Below, piece by piece: positions 11,571 through 22,200 of a stretch of DNA of 64,000 nt. The position numbers and the translations under genes were made by a program. The notes below the pieces were generated by a model that saw only the letters and a program-made list of their open reading frames with translations, was not told the origin of the DNA and searched no databases. This DNA is from Sphagnum compactum (Eukaryota; Bryophyta; Sphagnopsida; Sphagnales): NCBI GenBank assembly GCA_965153455.1, contig OZ234495.1, positions 1,984,001-2,048,000 on the forward strand. Direction: 5' to 3'. Position 1 is the first letter of the stretch, and each line of letters opens with the position of its first letter.

Positions 11571-11819
11571 TGACTGCACCAGTTAGTTGGCTGTTCTGTC
11601 CATAGGATGGATAATTCGGTTCTTTTTCATTCACCTCTTTACCTTACATTAACCAACATTTTACCACAGTCAAATTTTTTTGGCTGCTGACCTTTGACCA
11701 TTTTTTTTTTTATTGCCAATTTTTTCTCAACCCTGACCTCCATACTACCCACCCACCTAGCTACTATACTGACCTAAATCTGAGCTCTACCTACTAAGTA
11801 ACAATTAATCCTTTACTTA

Positions 11820-13385
11820 CCTTGACAAAATTCTTATCTCTTCTTGGTTAAACCTATATTTCTTCTTTGCTAAACTTATAGTTCGTCTTGACTAAAATTT
11901 TTATCTCTTGGCAAAACCTATATATTTTATTGGCTAAATTTTTATATCTTGACTAAACCTATATATCTTACTAGCTAACTTCTATTTCTTTGTTAAACTT
12001 ATATTTTTTTTTTATTAAACTTCTATCTTTTGACTAAACCTATATATCTTATTAGCTAACTTCTATTTCTTCGTTAAACTTATATTTCTTTTTTATTAAA
12101 CTTCTATCTCTTGACTAAACCTATATATCTTACTAGCTAACTTCTATTTCTTCATTAAACTTATATTTCTTTTTTATTAAACTTCTATCTCTTGACTAAA
12201 CCTATATATCTTACTAGCTGATTTCTATTTCTTCGTTAAACTTTTTTTTTTTATTAAACTTCTATCTCTTGGCTAAACCTATATTTCTTCTTGGTCAAAC
12301 TTATATTTCTTGACTAAACTTTTATTTCTTCGTTAAACCTATATATCTTACTGGCTAACTTCTATTTTTTGCTTAAACCTATATTTCTTATTAGTTAATC
12401 TTCTATCTCTTGACTAAATATATATTTATTCTTCGTTAAACTTATATTTTACTGGCTAAATTTCTATCTCTTAACTAAACATATATATCTTATTGGTTAA
12501 TTTCTATTTTTTGGCTAAACCTATATTTCTTATTGGTTAAGTTTTTATCTCTTCACTAAACCTATATATCTTATTGGTTAATTTCTATTTCTTGGTTAAA
12601 CCAATATTTTTTCTTGGTTAAATTTTTATCTCTTGGTTAAACCTATAATTTTTCTTGATTAAACTTATATTTCTTGGTTAAATTTCTATTTCTTGGCTAA
12701 ACTTATATTTTTTCTTAGCTAAACCTATATTTTTTCTTGGTTAAACTTTTTTTTTGGCTAAACTTCTATCTATTGGCTAAACCTATATTTCTTCTTAGTT
12801 AAATTTATATTTTTTAGCTAGACTTCTATTTCTTGGCTAAACCTATATTTCTTCTTGGTTAAACTTTTTTTTTTGGCTAAAGTTCTATCTCTTGGTTAAA
12901 CCTATATTTCTTATTGGTTAAACTTATATTTCTTGGCTAAACTTTTTTTTAAAAACTAAACCTATATATCGTACTGTCTAAACTTCTCTCTCTTGACAAA
13001 ACCTGTATCTTTTGGTTAAACTTATATTTTTCTTGGTTAAACTTATATTTATTGGCTAAACTTATATCCTTTTGCAAAACCTATATATCTTCTTAATTAA
13101 ATTTATTTCTCTTAGTTTAAACCTATATTTTTTCTTGGTTAAATTTGTATCTTTTGGCTAAACCTATATTTTTCTTGGTTAAACTTATATTTCTTGGCTA
13201 AACTTATATCCCTTGGCAAAACCTATATATATTTTTAGTTAAATTTATTTCTCTTAGTTCAACTTATACTTCTTCTTGTTAAATTTGTATCTTTTGGCTA
13301 AACCTATATTTCTTCTCGGCTAAACTTCTATTTCTTGGCAAAATCTATATATTTTATTGGTTAAACTTCTACCTAATTCCTATTC
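11820..13385. repeat. AT-rich minisatellite with an 81-bp higher-order unit
   Basis: About 1.5 kb is built from degenerate short units of the form GGCTAAACCTATATTTCTTC and GGTTAAACTTATATTTC. Between 11951 and 12271 they form a higher-order repeat: GACTAAACCTATATATCTTA starts at 11951, 12032, 12113 and 12194, exactly 81 bases apart, and the next unit begins at 12271 after 77 bases. Beyond 12271 the order is looser. No gene lies within it. Confidence 0.92.
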
Positions 13386-13389
13386 CAAA

Positions 13390-14360
13390 AATTAACTAAG
13401 AAAGTAGATACATTTTTCAATAATGCCACTTTAATTATTTGCAAAACATCTATTTATTGGCAAAACTTACCTACCCACACGTCATTATACCTACTTGTGC
13501 ACTTGCAAATTGTGGACTTCAATTGCAAAAATTATAATGTAAAATGTGATTATTGCAATTGCGAGAATTTTTTTGGTAACAATCCTCTACCTCCAGTTTG
13601 GACCATTTAATGCAAGATGTACTTAATTTAATTAAGGAATAGGCTTGATAAATTTAGAGTTAAAAAGACATCAAACATTTATGAATATTTGCACAATTTT
13701 TAATATTAATCAAAGGTTGGATTTTGGGGGGAAAATTTGGCCAAATCTTCATATATAAAAATGATGCCCAATAATTGATGGTATTGATCTCCTCACTACT
13801 TTTATTTGTATCATTATTTTAAAACTATAAATTTTTTATCATGATTCATATCATTGCAAGATGTGATGTTGACATTCGTTTAATGTTTATACCATTATGT
13901 TTTTTTTTTTAAAAATTGAGAGATTTTATATCATTAACATATTACTAATAAGTGTATGGTAAATCATATAGTTGCCCCAAGTCTGGTTACAACTTGTGAC
14001 ACATTCCGACAATAAAAGTAAAAATGGCAAAAAGAGATTTAACAAAAAAATGACATGTGGCAAATACAAGGTTAGATTTCCTGAAATTTTCTTAAAGTAA
14101 AAAACCCATCTGCAAGGCTGAACTAGCTTCAAGCTCATAGATGCTCCAACTTGTGAATTTCTTTGAGTTGGTTGTTTGGCTTCACCTAAAGTGAAGAGAT
14201 TTTGCATCAATGCAAGATCTTTTGGGTAAATTTTTACTTTGAACTTGGAACCACTATGTAGCTCAGAACTAGCCTAGCTTCCCATAACAACAAACTGCAA
14301 AGGATGCAATTGTCTTCCATCTTCATTCAAGCAATAACATTGAAGTTTGCTATTATGGAA
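13390..14360. other. AT-rich intergenic tract, no gene seen
   Basis: Poly-A/T-rich sequence. The minus-strand open frame at 13926-14210 (94 codons) is hydrophobic, AT-driven and matches nothing I know. Confidence 0.5.
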
Positions 14361-14367
14361 ACTATAT

Positions 14368-14529
14368 GAAATTCATCCGTAAGTGACAAGCTAAATTCTC
14401 ATTGTGATCAATGATGACTCCTGACAACCCCAACATAGATTATAAATCATGTACTGAAAACCTTAAAATCAACATAAGAAAGATTTCATATGGTTCAAGA
14501 ATTTAGCTTGTCACATGTGGATGAATTGC
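14368..14529. repeat. Inverted repeat, 32-bp arms, MITE-like
   Basis: The left arm (14368-14399, ...GTGACAAGCTAAATTCT) and the reverse complement of the right arm (14498-14529) agree at about 27 of 32 positions. They flank a 98-base spacer. The size of 162 bp and absence of coding suit a small non-autonomous element, but no target duplication was found. Confidence 0.6.
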
Positions 14530-14872
14530 ATCCATCATTTGACTTATCATTCATGAATGTAATTCAATTACAAATTTTTTTTTTCATAACATCAAAGATG
14601 AATTCAACATCATTCACTTTCATCCATGATTACAATTATTGTTAAAATTATATTTGAATTTTTTTTGGAACAATTAATCCATGGAAATATTTTTATGAAA
14701 AATTCTTTGAACCAACATTTCAAACAAGTATACGTTGGAGCTCGTCCAAGGATTTTGAGCTTACGATTTTGATCATTGCATCTTTGCCCTGGAATAAAAA
14801 AAGGTTTTGTAAAGCCTTAGTTGACACACCCAGTAGTAAGTGTAAAGGAGTAAAAGACAAGCAACCACCATC

Positions 14873-14960
14873 CTACCTTGGCAGCTTCACTACTAATTAC
14901 ATTATTTGTAAAAATGTTTTAAAAATTCAAACTGGAACTTTTTCAAAGAAAAGAATTTTT
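14873..14960 (+). repeat. Dispersed repeat shared with 37170-37260
   Basis: CTACCTTGGCAGCTT, then CACTAATTA..ATTATTT.TA and AAATGTT recur in the same order and spacing at 37170-37260, with about three quarters of bases shared. The open frame across this region (14769-15170) contains the repeat and is not called as a gene. Confidence 0.65.
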
Positions 14961-15024
14961 TTCTGTTATAATCCGTCTTGTATCACTATTTATTTACTTA
15001 TTTTAAAATTATCAATTTTTATGT

Positions 15025-15140
15025 TGTGTAACACCCTTGGCCATGGGCATTACCAGAATGGGGCCTCCCTTGGGCTCCACCTCACACAGGCCCTTATTTT
15101 AGTAATGCTTCTAGCTTCAGGTGTTACCCTACACATAAAG
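15025..15140. repeat. Inverted GTAACACC/GGTGTTAC motif block
   Basis: GTAACACCC at about 15029 and GGTGTTACCC at about 15120 are inverted around a GC-richer core (GGGCATTACCAGAATGGGGC). TGTAACACCC is a common start of plant gypsy LTRs, so this could be an LTR scrap. Neither a second LTR nor coding sequence is visible. Confidence 0.35.
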
Positions 15141-15599
15141 CTTGAGGCAAAATGCTATCACAAGATTTAAACATGTGTAGATCAAAAGAGAGGAAAGTTT
15201 CTTACAACTATAAGTAGGTGTGAAGACCTACTTCAATTTTTTTCAATGTAATGGAGGGCATGTTTCCTAGCTCATTTGTTTGGGGGTGGGGGAGGAGTGC
15301 ATTTTGAAAAATGGATCACCCATTCCTCCCATTTAGACATATAGAATGCATGCCAAAGGGGGCATTCCATTTTTTGCTTTTTCCCATTGTGGAAAAAACT
15401 TTTAAAAATCAAAGCAAGTGTTTTATGCTCGATAAAGCCCACAACCTCAAGCTTCACCTGGCACATAATTTCCCTCCCACTCTTCAAGAGTAGGCACAAG
15501 ATCACGAGACGGATTAAGGGGAAGCTTCACGACGTCCTTTACAATATATAATATGCACAGATGCAAAGGTGCCCTCCAAATAGGTACACTTCGAAATTT

Positions 15600-16490
15600 C
15601 TTTTCTTGGAGTGCTCACACTCGGCTATCACCTAATGAACTCAAAATGTGGGACCAAAATGAAAACACTACAATGGCTCCTCCATAGTCTCCCTCCCTTT
15701 CCCTTTCTAACTTTTCACAGGCATAGTCAAGCAGAGCCAATAAACGAACACACCCAACGAGGTCTTGAAAATGACGAGACCTGAAACAAACACACGGCAC
15801 CTGAGTAGGTGATGTCAAGGTAGGTGCGGTGCCGGGATCGAATCCCCGCGAGCAAGCGTCGTCCCTGCGCGCCTTCCTTCCTTCCTTCAACCTTCGTTTT
15901 CCTTTTGCTATTTTGTTCTTGTGAGATCATGTCTCTAGTCTGTTTGTCTCTCCCTCCGTCCCTCTCTCTCTCTTTCTCTTTGTCTCTTCTGCCTGACACC
16001 ATCCAATCTCCCCCCTAGCACCCTCTCAATATCATACTCCCGGTAACAGTCTGGTAAATGGGTAGCTTCTTTTTTGTACTTCTTTTTATATGATTTTCTT
16101 GTGCGCTTATTCGGATTTTCTTCCCTTTTTTCTGGTTTTGGTTTTGTCACTTCCTGCCCCCCTCTCTCTCTCTCTCACACACACACACACTCACACACAT
16201 ACACAGCTTCTTTTCTCTGTTTTCAGTTTTCAAAAGCTGTCTGTCGGGATTCTTTCTTCCCACCCCCATTTTGGTCTCACAAAAGTTTTTCTTGGTTTCT
16301 TTGTTTGTGCGGACTTTGTCGGTTCGAGTTTCAGAAGAAAAGTGGGAAACACACACGCACGGACTTCTTGAAATAAATTTCGTACAGAGATCGAGCCCGG
16401 TTTTAGCGGAAGAATTTGTTTACCAAGGAAGTTCCTTTTGTGGGTCTTTTTTAAATTGGCGAGGGGACGAGAAAGAGCCAGTGGGAAAAC
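15600..16490 (+). promoter_or_regulatory. 5' flank and probable 5' UTR of the H2A.Z gene
   Basis: Before the H2A.Z start the plus strand is pyrimidine-rich, with CT runs (15955-15985, 16160-16178) merging into a CA microsatellite (16177-16206). Such CT-rich leaders are common upstream of plant genes. The frames open here are translations of these microsatellites and are not genes. No TATA box was assigned. Confidence 0.5.
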
Positions 16491-17865
16491 ATGGTTGTGG
16501 GTGGTAACCAAGCGGGGAAGGGAGCGAAGGGTCTGCTAATGGGGAAGGGAGCAGACCAGGGCGATCAGAAGGACAAGAAGAAGCCCATCTCTCGATCCTC
16601 GCGTGCTGGTCTTCAGGTTCTCCTCCTCCTCCTCCTCCTCCTCCTCCGCTGCCCCTTTTCTTCTCTCTCTCTCCATCCCATATCCTTCCCTTCTTCATAA
16701 TCTTTTCCCCACTGCTCTTTGCTTCCCTCCAGCAATCTGAAATGGGTACCCGCTGCAACAAGGATCAAATTACTGAATGCAATGTCTTATGGGTTTTCTA
16801 GCAAGCTGAAATGGGCACCTGCTGCAACAGGATCAAAGTACTGAATGCAATGTTTCATGGGTTTCCTAGCAATCTTAAATTGGTACCTGCTGCAACATGA
16901 TCAAAGAACTGAATGCAAATGGTTCATGACTTTTCTCAAAGCACAATGGTTCTTTCACATTCTTAGTATTACCCTTCTTGCAGTTTCATTTCATGCCTTC
17001 TGATGGTGCATATAAGACCATTCTGATATTCTTGGTGTTTGGGCTGGTGGAGGTCTTGGCCAGGCTTTGTTCCTGGGTGATGGCAATCATATGATTTCAA
17101 TTAAGTCTTAGTCATTTCCCCCTTTCTCCAGCTTAGATTTTCAAGCTCACGTTCTAAAGCAGTAGGTTTCTTGCCAGCATTGTAACTTTCAGGTTGTAAG
17201 GCATAGAGGCACTCATGTGCATATGGGTGTGTGTGCACAGTGGCATGTGAAGTTTTTATGTGACATAATTGTAAAGAAGCTGTTCTCTCCTCTCCTAATA
17301 ATCCAGTATTGAGGCTGTCCAGAGCACCAGTATGTAGGACAAATTATTGCCTTGAATATCTAAGGAAGCCTGAAACATGTTTGTTCAAGATATTCAGATA
17401 TGCTGCTTTCCTCAATTACCAATAGAGTACACTAGCCTATGACTGATCAGGATGTCATGACCAAGCAATCCACTAGGTGAAAGGGTGATGTATTCAACCA
17501 ATATCATAAGATTCTGTCTTCTGATACTAAGTGCATTAGGATTGTGTGTTTTGGTGATTCTGCAGTTCCCGGTTGGTCGGATTCATCGGCTTTTGAAGTC
17601 ACGGGCTGCTGCTAATGGAAGGGTTGGGGCAACTGCTGCTGTATACTCAGCAGCAATTTTGGAGTATTTGACAGCTGAGGTACTAGAACTTGCTGGAAAT
17701 GCGAGTAAGGATTTGAAGGTGAAGCGTATTACTCCCCGGCATTTGCAGCTTGCCATTCGTGGAGATGAAGAGCTGGACACCTTAATCAAGGGCACCATTG
17801 CTGGTGGTGGTGTCATCCCACACATCCACAAGTCCCTCATCAATAAATCATCCAAGAAGGACTAA
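16491..17865 (+). CDS. Histone H2A variant H2A.Z, two exons
   Basis: The protein replaces H2A in nucleosomes, usually near transcription starts, and is loaded by SWR1-type remodellers. Exons 16491-16616 and 17566-17865 join in phase at CAG|TTC to give 141 residues. Residues 1-42 are a Gly/Lys-rich tail ending SRSSRAGLQ. The histone fold starts at FPVGRIHR (43) and includes [40 protein letters not shown] supplies the extended acidic patch and docking segment typical of H2A.Z. There is no SQE[FY] tail, so it is not H2A.X. The donor CAG|GTTCTC is weak, but reading phase and homology require it, and the acceptor TTCTGCAG is good. A second Met (residue 17) is a possible alternative start. Only one coding intron is present; Arabidopsis genes have more. 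It appears intact. Confidence 0.93.
16617..17565 (+). other. H2A.Z intron with CTC run and triple minisatellite
   Basis: This 949-base intron opens with a CTC trinucleotide run (16618-16646). A three-copy repeat of about 68-69 bp follows, with units at 16731-16799, 16800-16867 and 16868-16935. Each unit starts AGCAA and contains TACC.GCTGCAACA, GATCAAA..ACTGAATGCAA and TCATG. The copies differ by substitutions and single-base indels. Confidence 0.9.
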
Positions 17866-18890
17866 GAACGGAAATGGATCTTGAAGAAAAATACACTGAA
17901 GCAGAACATGCTTTCCAGTTGAAACATATGTTGTGAGGCAGATTTTCAAGAAAGTACTTTCCTGCCTCCCCTTTCACCTGGAGACAGAAATTTGGGAAAA
18001 TGTGCAACTATCTTTGCATCTGTAGTCTTTTCTTTGTTACGCAATTTTTTAGTCTCATCATTGCAGATGGTTACATTTTGGATTGGAGAGGTTTTGTTGT
18101 AGGCTTCCTTGTCAATGATTGTGTATAACAAGAATTATGCTGAGGCTGAAGAGGATTTTTTGCCTGAAAGCTATGTTATCTGGTTTGAGATGGTTTAGTC
18201 AGTCTGCTGTTTGTGAAATTTTTGGGTCCTGCAGGTCTTTCTTCTTTTCCGATAGGCTAATGTGGATAGTCATTTTGTGCCTTCCACTTTTCAAGGAAGA
18301 GCTGTCTTATTGGCCCCATCAATGCATTCATGAGATATGTAGACAGGACCAACGTACTGTTTTGTTGTTGTGTTTTCTTTTATATGCTGTTTTAATGCCA
18401 GAATTCAGATCTCTCTTACTTTTTGCTACAAACCATTTACTGAAATCCAGCCGCTAACACACTTTTGATGCTTTAGTTTCTCCCTAGTTCCTAGATCAAA
18501 TTTCTCAAGATCTTCAGATAGTTAACCCAGAGACATCAGGACAGACCAATTTGGTCCACTGCTCACTGCATTTCCCCACTTCTCTGATGTTTAGGCGTCA
18601 AGGATCCACCCATCAGGACCATGTTCAACTTCATGGACACCTAGTCTGCCCACTGCTTCTTAGTCTTAGTTAACCTTCTGAAGCGGCACAGATAGTTGGC
18701 CGCTGTTCTTCGAGTCTTAGTCTAGTCTTCTAAAGAGGGAACATTAGCCCTCAAGGTTTCTATTTGAACAAAACATAGTTTTGCAAAGAAGGTTTATGTT
18801 TGCTATGTACATGTTGCTAGTGCAGACCTCTGAACATGCATGTGACTGCTGTTCAGTTTGTTTTGGGTTACTTTCCTTGGCAACAGTGAA
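17866..18890 (+). other. 3' flank of H2A.Z with a two-copy repeat
   Basis: Moderate-GC sequence, probably including the 3' UTR of H2A.Z. A degenerate duplication of about 45-50 bp lies at 18650-18745 (CTGCTTCTTAGTCTTAG... and CTGTTCTTCGAGTCTTAG...). The open frame at 18119-18457 has no motif I recognise and is probably chance. Confidence 0.5.
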
Positions 18891-18894
18891 CCAG

Positions 18895-19110
18895 TACCCA
18901 CCAGCGAAGGATGGATGGTAAGTGGTCAGGAAACAGTTTTCTGTTGGGTTCCAGTTCCCTAGCTAACCATGGTGGTTAGCTCAGTTGCTATTTTCTTTCT
19001 ACCTACTTACTAACAACCCACAAGCAGGTTGTTAGTAAGTAGGTAGTAAAAACAGCTCATACCTATGTATAGACCATCTACTTACCTAGTAATTACCTAT
19101 TTTCCTACCT
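18895..19110. repeat. Dispersed CTACC-rich repeat, copy 2, with 20-bp hairpin
   Basis: Matches copy 1 from the GGATGGATG block through CCCTAGCTAACCATGG to the CTACC-rich end. It contains a perfect inverted repeat with 20-bp arms at 18999-19018 and 19027-19046 around the 8-base loop CACAAGCA. The other copies carry the same CTACC/GGTAG elements but less perfect pairing. Confidence 0.85.
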
Positions 19111-19189
19111 ACCTACCTATATTTTGGGAACTCCCCACCCCTTAGGGGTTACCTTACATGTACATATCCCTCCTAGAAGAGAGGAAGCA

Positions 19190-19282
19190 TTTTATGCTTA
19201 CTCCTTAAGAGTGGAAGGGATCTTAGGTCTACAAGAGGCCTCCTACTTCTAAGATCCCTCTCTCTCCTCAAGTAGGCATAGG
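19190..19282. repeat. Imperfect foldback, about 40-bp arms
   Basis: The left arm contains AGTGGAAGGGATCTTAG and the right arm CTAAGATCCCTCTCTC; AGGGATCTTAG/CTAAGATCCCT pair perfectly over 11 bp. The outer parts (TATGCTTACTCC and AAGTAGGCATA) also pair with mismatches. It lies just downstream of the dispersed repeat copy and may be part of the same insertion. Confidence 0.55.
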
Positions 19283-19299
19283 ACTCCTCAATTTTTTAG

Positions 19300-22200
19300 G
19301 CTTAAAGACTGTCTCACTCCTGAAGAGAAGGCGTAAGGACTAAGAGCCCAAGGGTCTCCTGTGCCTCATGATCTACTTATGTTTAGGTTCATGGATATGT
19401 TCCCCTTGTGCTTTATGGCGAATAAAGCACCAAGGTGGAGGCATTCCCAAAATTGGGGTGAGATTCGGTAGCACCTTGTCCTACGCCCCTTATTCTGGTA
19501 AGGTCGCCACCCTCGGGGTGAAACCTAAACATGGTTTTCTTGGATTATCACATAATGGCTATGACAAGAAATAAACATCAAATGGACATGTGCCCTTACG
19601 TGCATGATACTTCAACATGATAACCATGTAAAACTTGTGTCATGAACCAAAGAATTATCACAAACACAACAACTATCCATGAACTTGAAAGTTATGGCAA
19701 ACTATAACAAAACTAGTTTAAAACACAATCCTAATTATATACAAGGACATATATATGTGTGTGTAATGACACAAATTATGCAAACACTTACATAGAAAAA
19801 GTATTATTCACAATATGAAAAGCCTTCAAATCAAATAAGATGAACAAGAATATAGTACAAGGTCATACATCAAATATATTGTCAATCAACCATAAAATAA
19901 TGGGTTGCAAAATTTTATTTACACTTGTTTGCAATTAGGTCATACACACTTCCATAAGGCCTATTGTCTAAGAGAGCTTCTTAGGAAATTTTGAAAAATA
20001 TCATTTTTTTGGTGAAAATGAAAAATGCATACAATGTTCATCAATTAAATGTAATTCATTCATGAACCATGTGTCAAATAACCATTATAACTTTCTCAAA
20101 AAGTTGATTATACAATTTCTAGAAAAGTATTATTTGGGTCAATGTCACCATGATAACTTGTGTTTGAAAAATGTATTACATCTTACAATGAGCATTCTCC
20201 CTTGATTTCATAGGTCCTAGGATTTACCTTAAAGGTTCATTACTTAGTTAATTTTGCTTAACAACAATCAATTAGAACACTTGAGTTGGTGGATGCAACA
20301 AAATCCAAGCAAAGCTTGTGAGAAAACATACGAAATTCAAGAATTAAGGGTTTGATGTGTTGCCTCCCAACCCAAAACAAAATGAGGAACCCCAAAATAC
20401 CAACATATTTCCATTTGCATATCGAGACCTTCATTTTCAAGGGATTTATAATCATCACAATTTGAAATTCAACTCCTTGTGAATAAAATGCCATCCACAT
20501 TGTAGCAAATCCTTTAAAGGTCGTTAAATCTTCCACTTTGAATCTCACTCTATTGCTCAAACAAAAAACACATAAAACATTTCTAGAAATTTTAGGGTGT
20601 ATTTGAGCACACCTTAAAAAGCTAAGATTTAATTAATTACATGCCTTGGAAATCTTACATTTTAAAAGAGGAACATTTCATTCTCAATTGTTTGTCCATA
20701 CAAATTGATTAAGGGATGTAGCTATTTTACGCTTAATAAGGCCTTCAAACAAAGGCATAACTAAAATGCAAGCACCACCTTAAATTGCCACCTTGAAAAA
20801 TGCCCTTGTTCAAGTAACACCCTCAAGGTAGAGCTTTACTACCATTTAACCACTCTAAAACATTATATTTTCAACCATAGATCTTTAAAATCTTCAATCT
20901 CCCATGTAAAAGATTGAATATTATGGCAAAAAAGATGCATGACTTTAGGCTTGTGCACATGCTACAAAAACAAAAACAAGGGCAAACCAAAGGTATGTAT
21001 GCTTTGTTTTGCCTCTCATATTGGTGAATGGTTACTTCACCTATCAACATGGCAAACAATGTTAACATTCACCTAAAATGGTTCATGGTGATTAATAGTC
21101 CCCTTCACCTACAATGGTTAGCCTCCTTGGGTTTGCTTCTTTTTGCCTCCCAAACTTATTGGAAACAACTTTGAATTTAGGATTTGCATGAAAATATGAA
21201 AAGCGTATTAAGTTTAAAGGTTAATTTGGATAAATAGTTGTCTATTTGTGAGGTTTGAAATTGGGTCAATTACACAATATGGTGGTTTTATATAAGGGAA
21301 ATCCTCATCCAAAAAGATTTCCTGGAATGAGGTCATGCCTATAAGGGGAATAACCTTAGTAGGTGGGGCCAAATTCTAGGAAGTTTCGTGGGATGAAGAT
21401 TTCCCTTGTGTAAAAACAATGGAAATTTTCTTGGAATTTGGACCTTATGGCAATTTCCTAGGGTCTTCCATGGCCAATACCAAGGACCTTATGGTGCTTC
21501 TCCCAAGGGTGTAACATGTAAAGCATGGTGGGCCATTTTGCATTAGAACCCGTTCTATAAATACAGTTCAAACAAATTCCAAATTTTTTACGTTAAGGTT
21601 AATGTTTGGAAGAATTTTTTTGCAATTCAAGGTTCAACATGGATAGGTACCCATCATCGTTTGTATGTTAAATGATAGGTCAATCAAAAAAATGTTAAAA
21701 AAATTTAAGAACAAAACATGGAACCACTAGTGTAAAATAAGCTAAAAGCCACAAAGCTTTACCAAAATCATGCATGTGTGAATGGGTTCAATTTTGTCAA
21801 AGCTTGCCCAAGCCCTTATTGTGATAAGGCCATGGCCTTGGGCTTTATTGAATGTAAAGCCTATTTTGTCTTGTATCATGGGGAGAAAAGGAAAAAAAAG
21901 GGAGGTGTTTCAAAAAATGGAACATGCATCCCAACGAGTGCCTCTTTTATGAAGCCCCCCCAAACAATAAAGCAACAATATTTTGGGTAATATTCCTTCT
22001 AAGTGCACTACAAATACAAAAGTAAGTCTTTGTGATGGTGAACACAAGCAAATAATGGAAAAAATTCACTTGTTTGATTTGTAAGGAAAGTATTTGGGAA
22101 TATGAAATGAGTTTTTTTCTAATTGAAGCATTGAAATGTGTTTGACAATGTTTTGAATGTTATGTCATCTTCATTAAATAACACAACACACTTGGAAGCA

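Noticed and set aside
11820-13385. Interstitial telomere array
   Set aside because: CTAAACC occurs in the units, but they are far longer than 7 bp and never show consecutive CCCTAAA.
11820-13385. CRISPR-like array
   Set aside because: The units are contiguous and diverged without unique spacers, and the genome is a plant nuclear one.
14769-15170. 133-codon open frame, plus strand
   Set aside because: It runs through a dispersed repeat and an LTR-like block and has no protein similarity that I can see.
15825-15860. tRNA-like or SINE-like B box (GGGATCGAATCCC)
   Set aside because: The T-arm-like sequence is present, but no acceptor stem, anticodon arm or A box falls at the right distance on either strand.
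18939-18985. Pol III A/B-box pair in the dispersed repeat
   Set aside because: TAGCTCAGTTG fits an A box and GGTTCCAG..CC loosely fits a B box, but they are in the wrong order for a tRNA-derived SINE.
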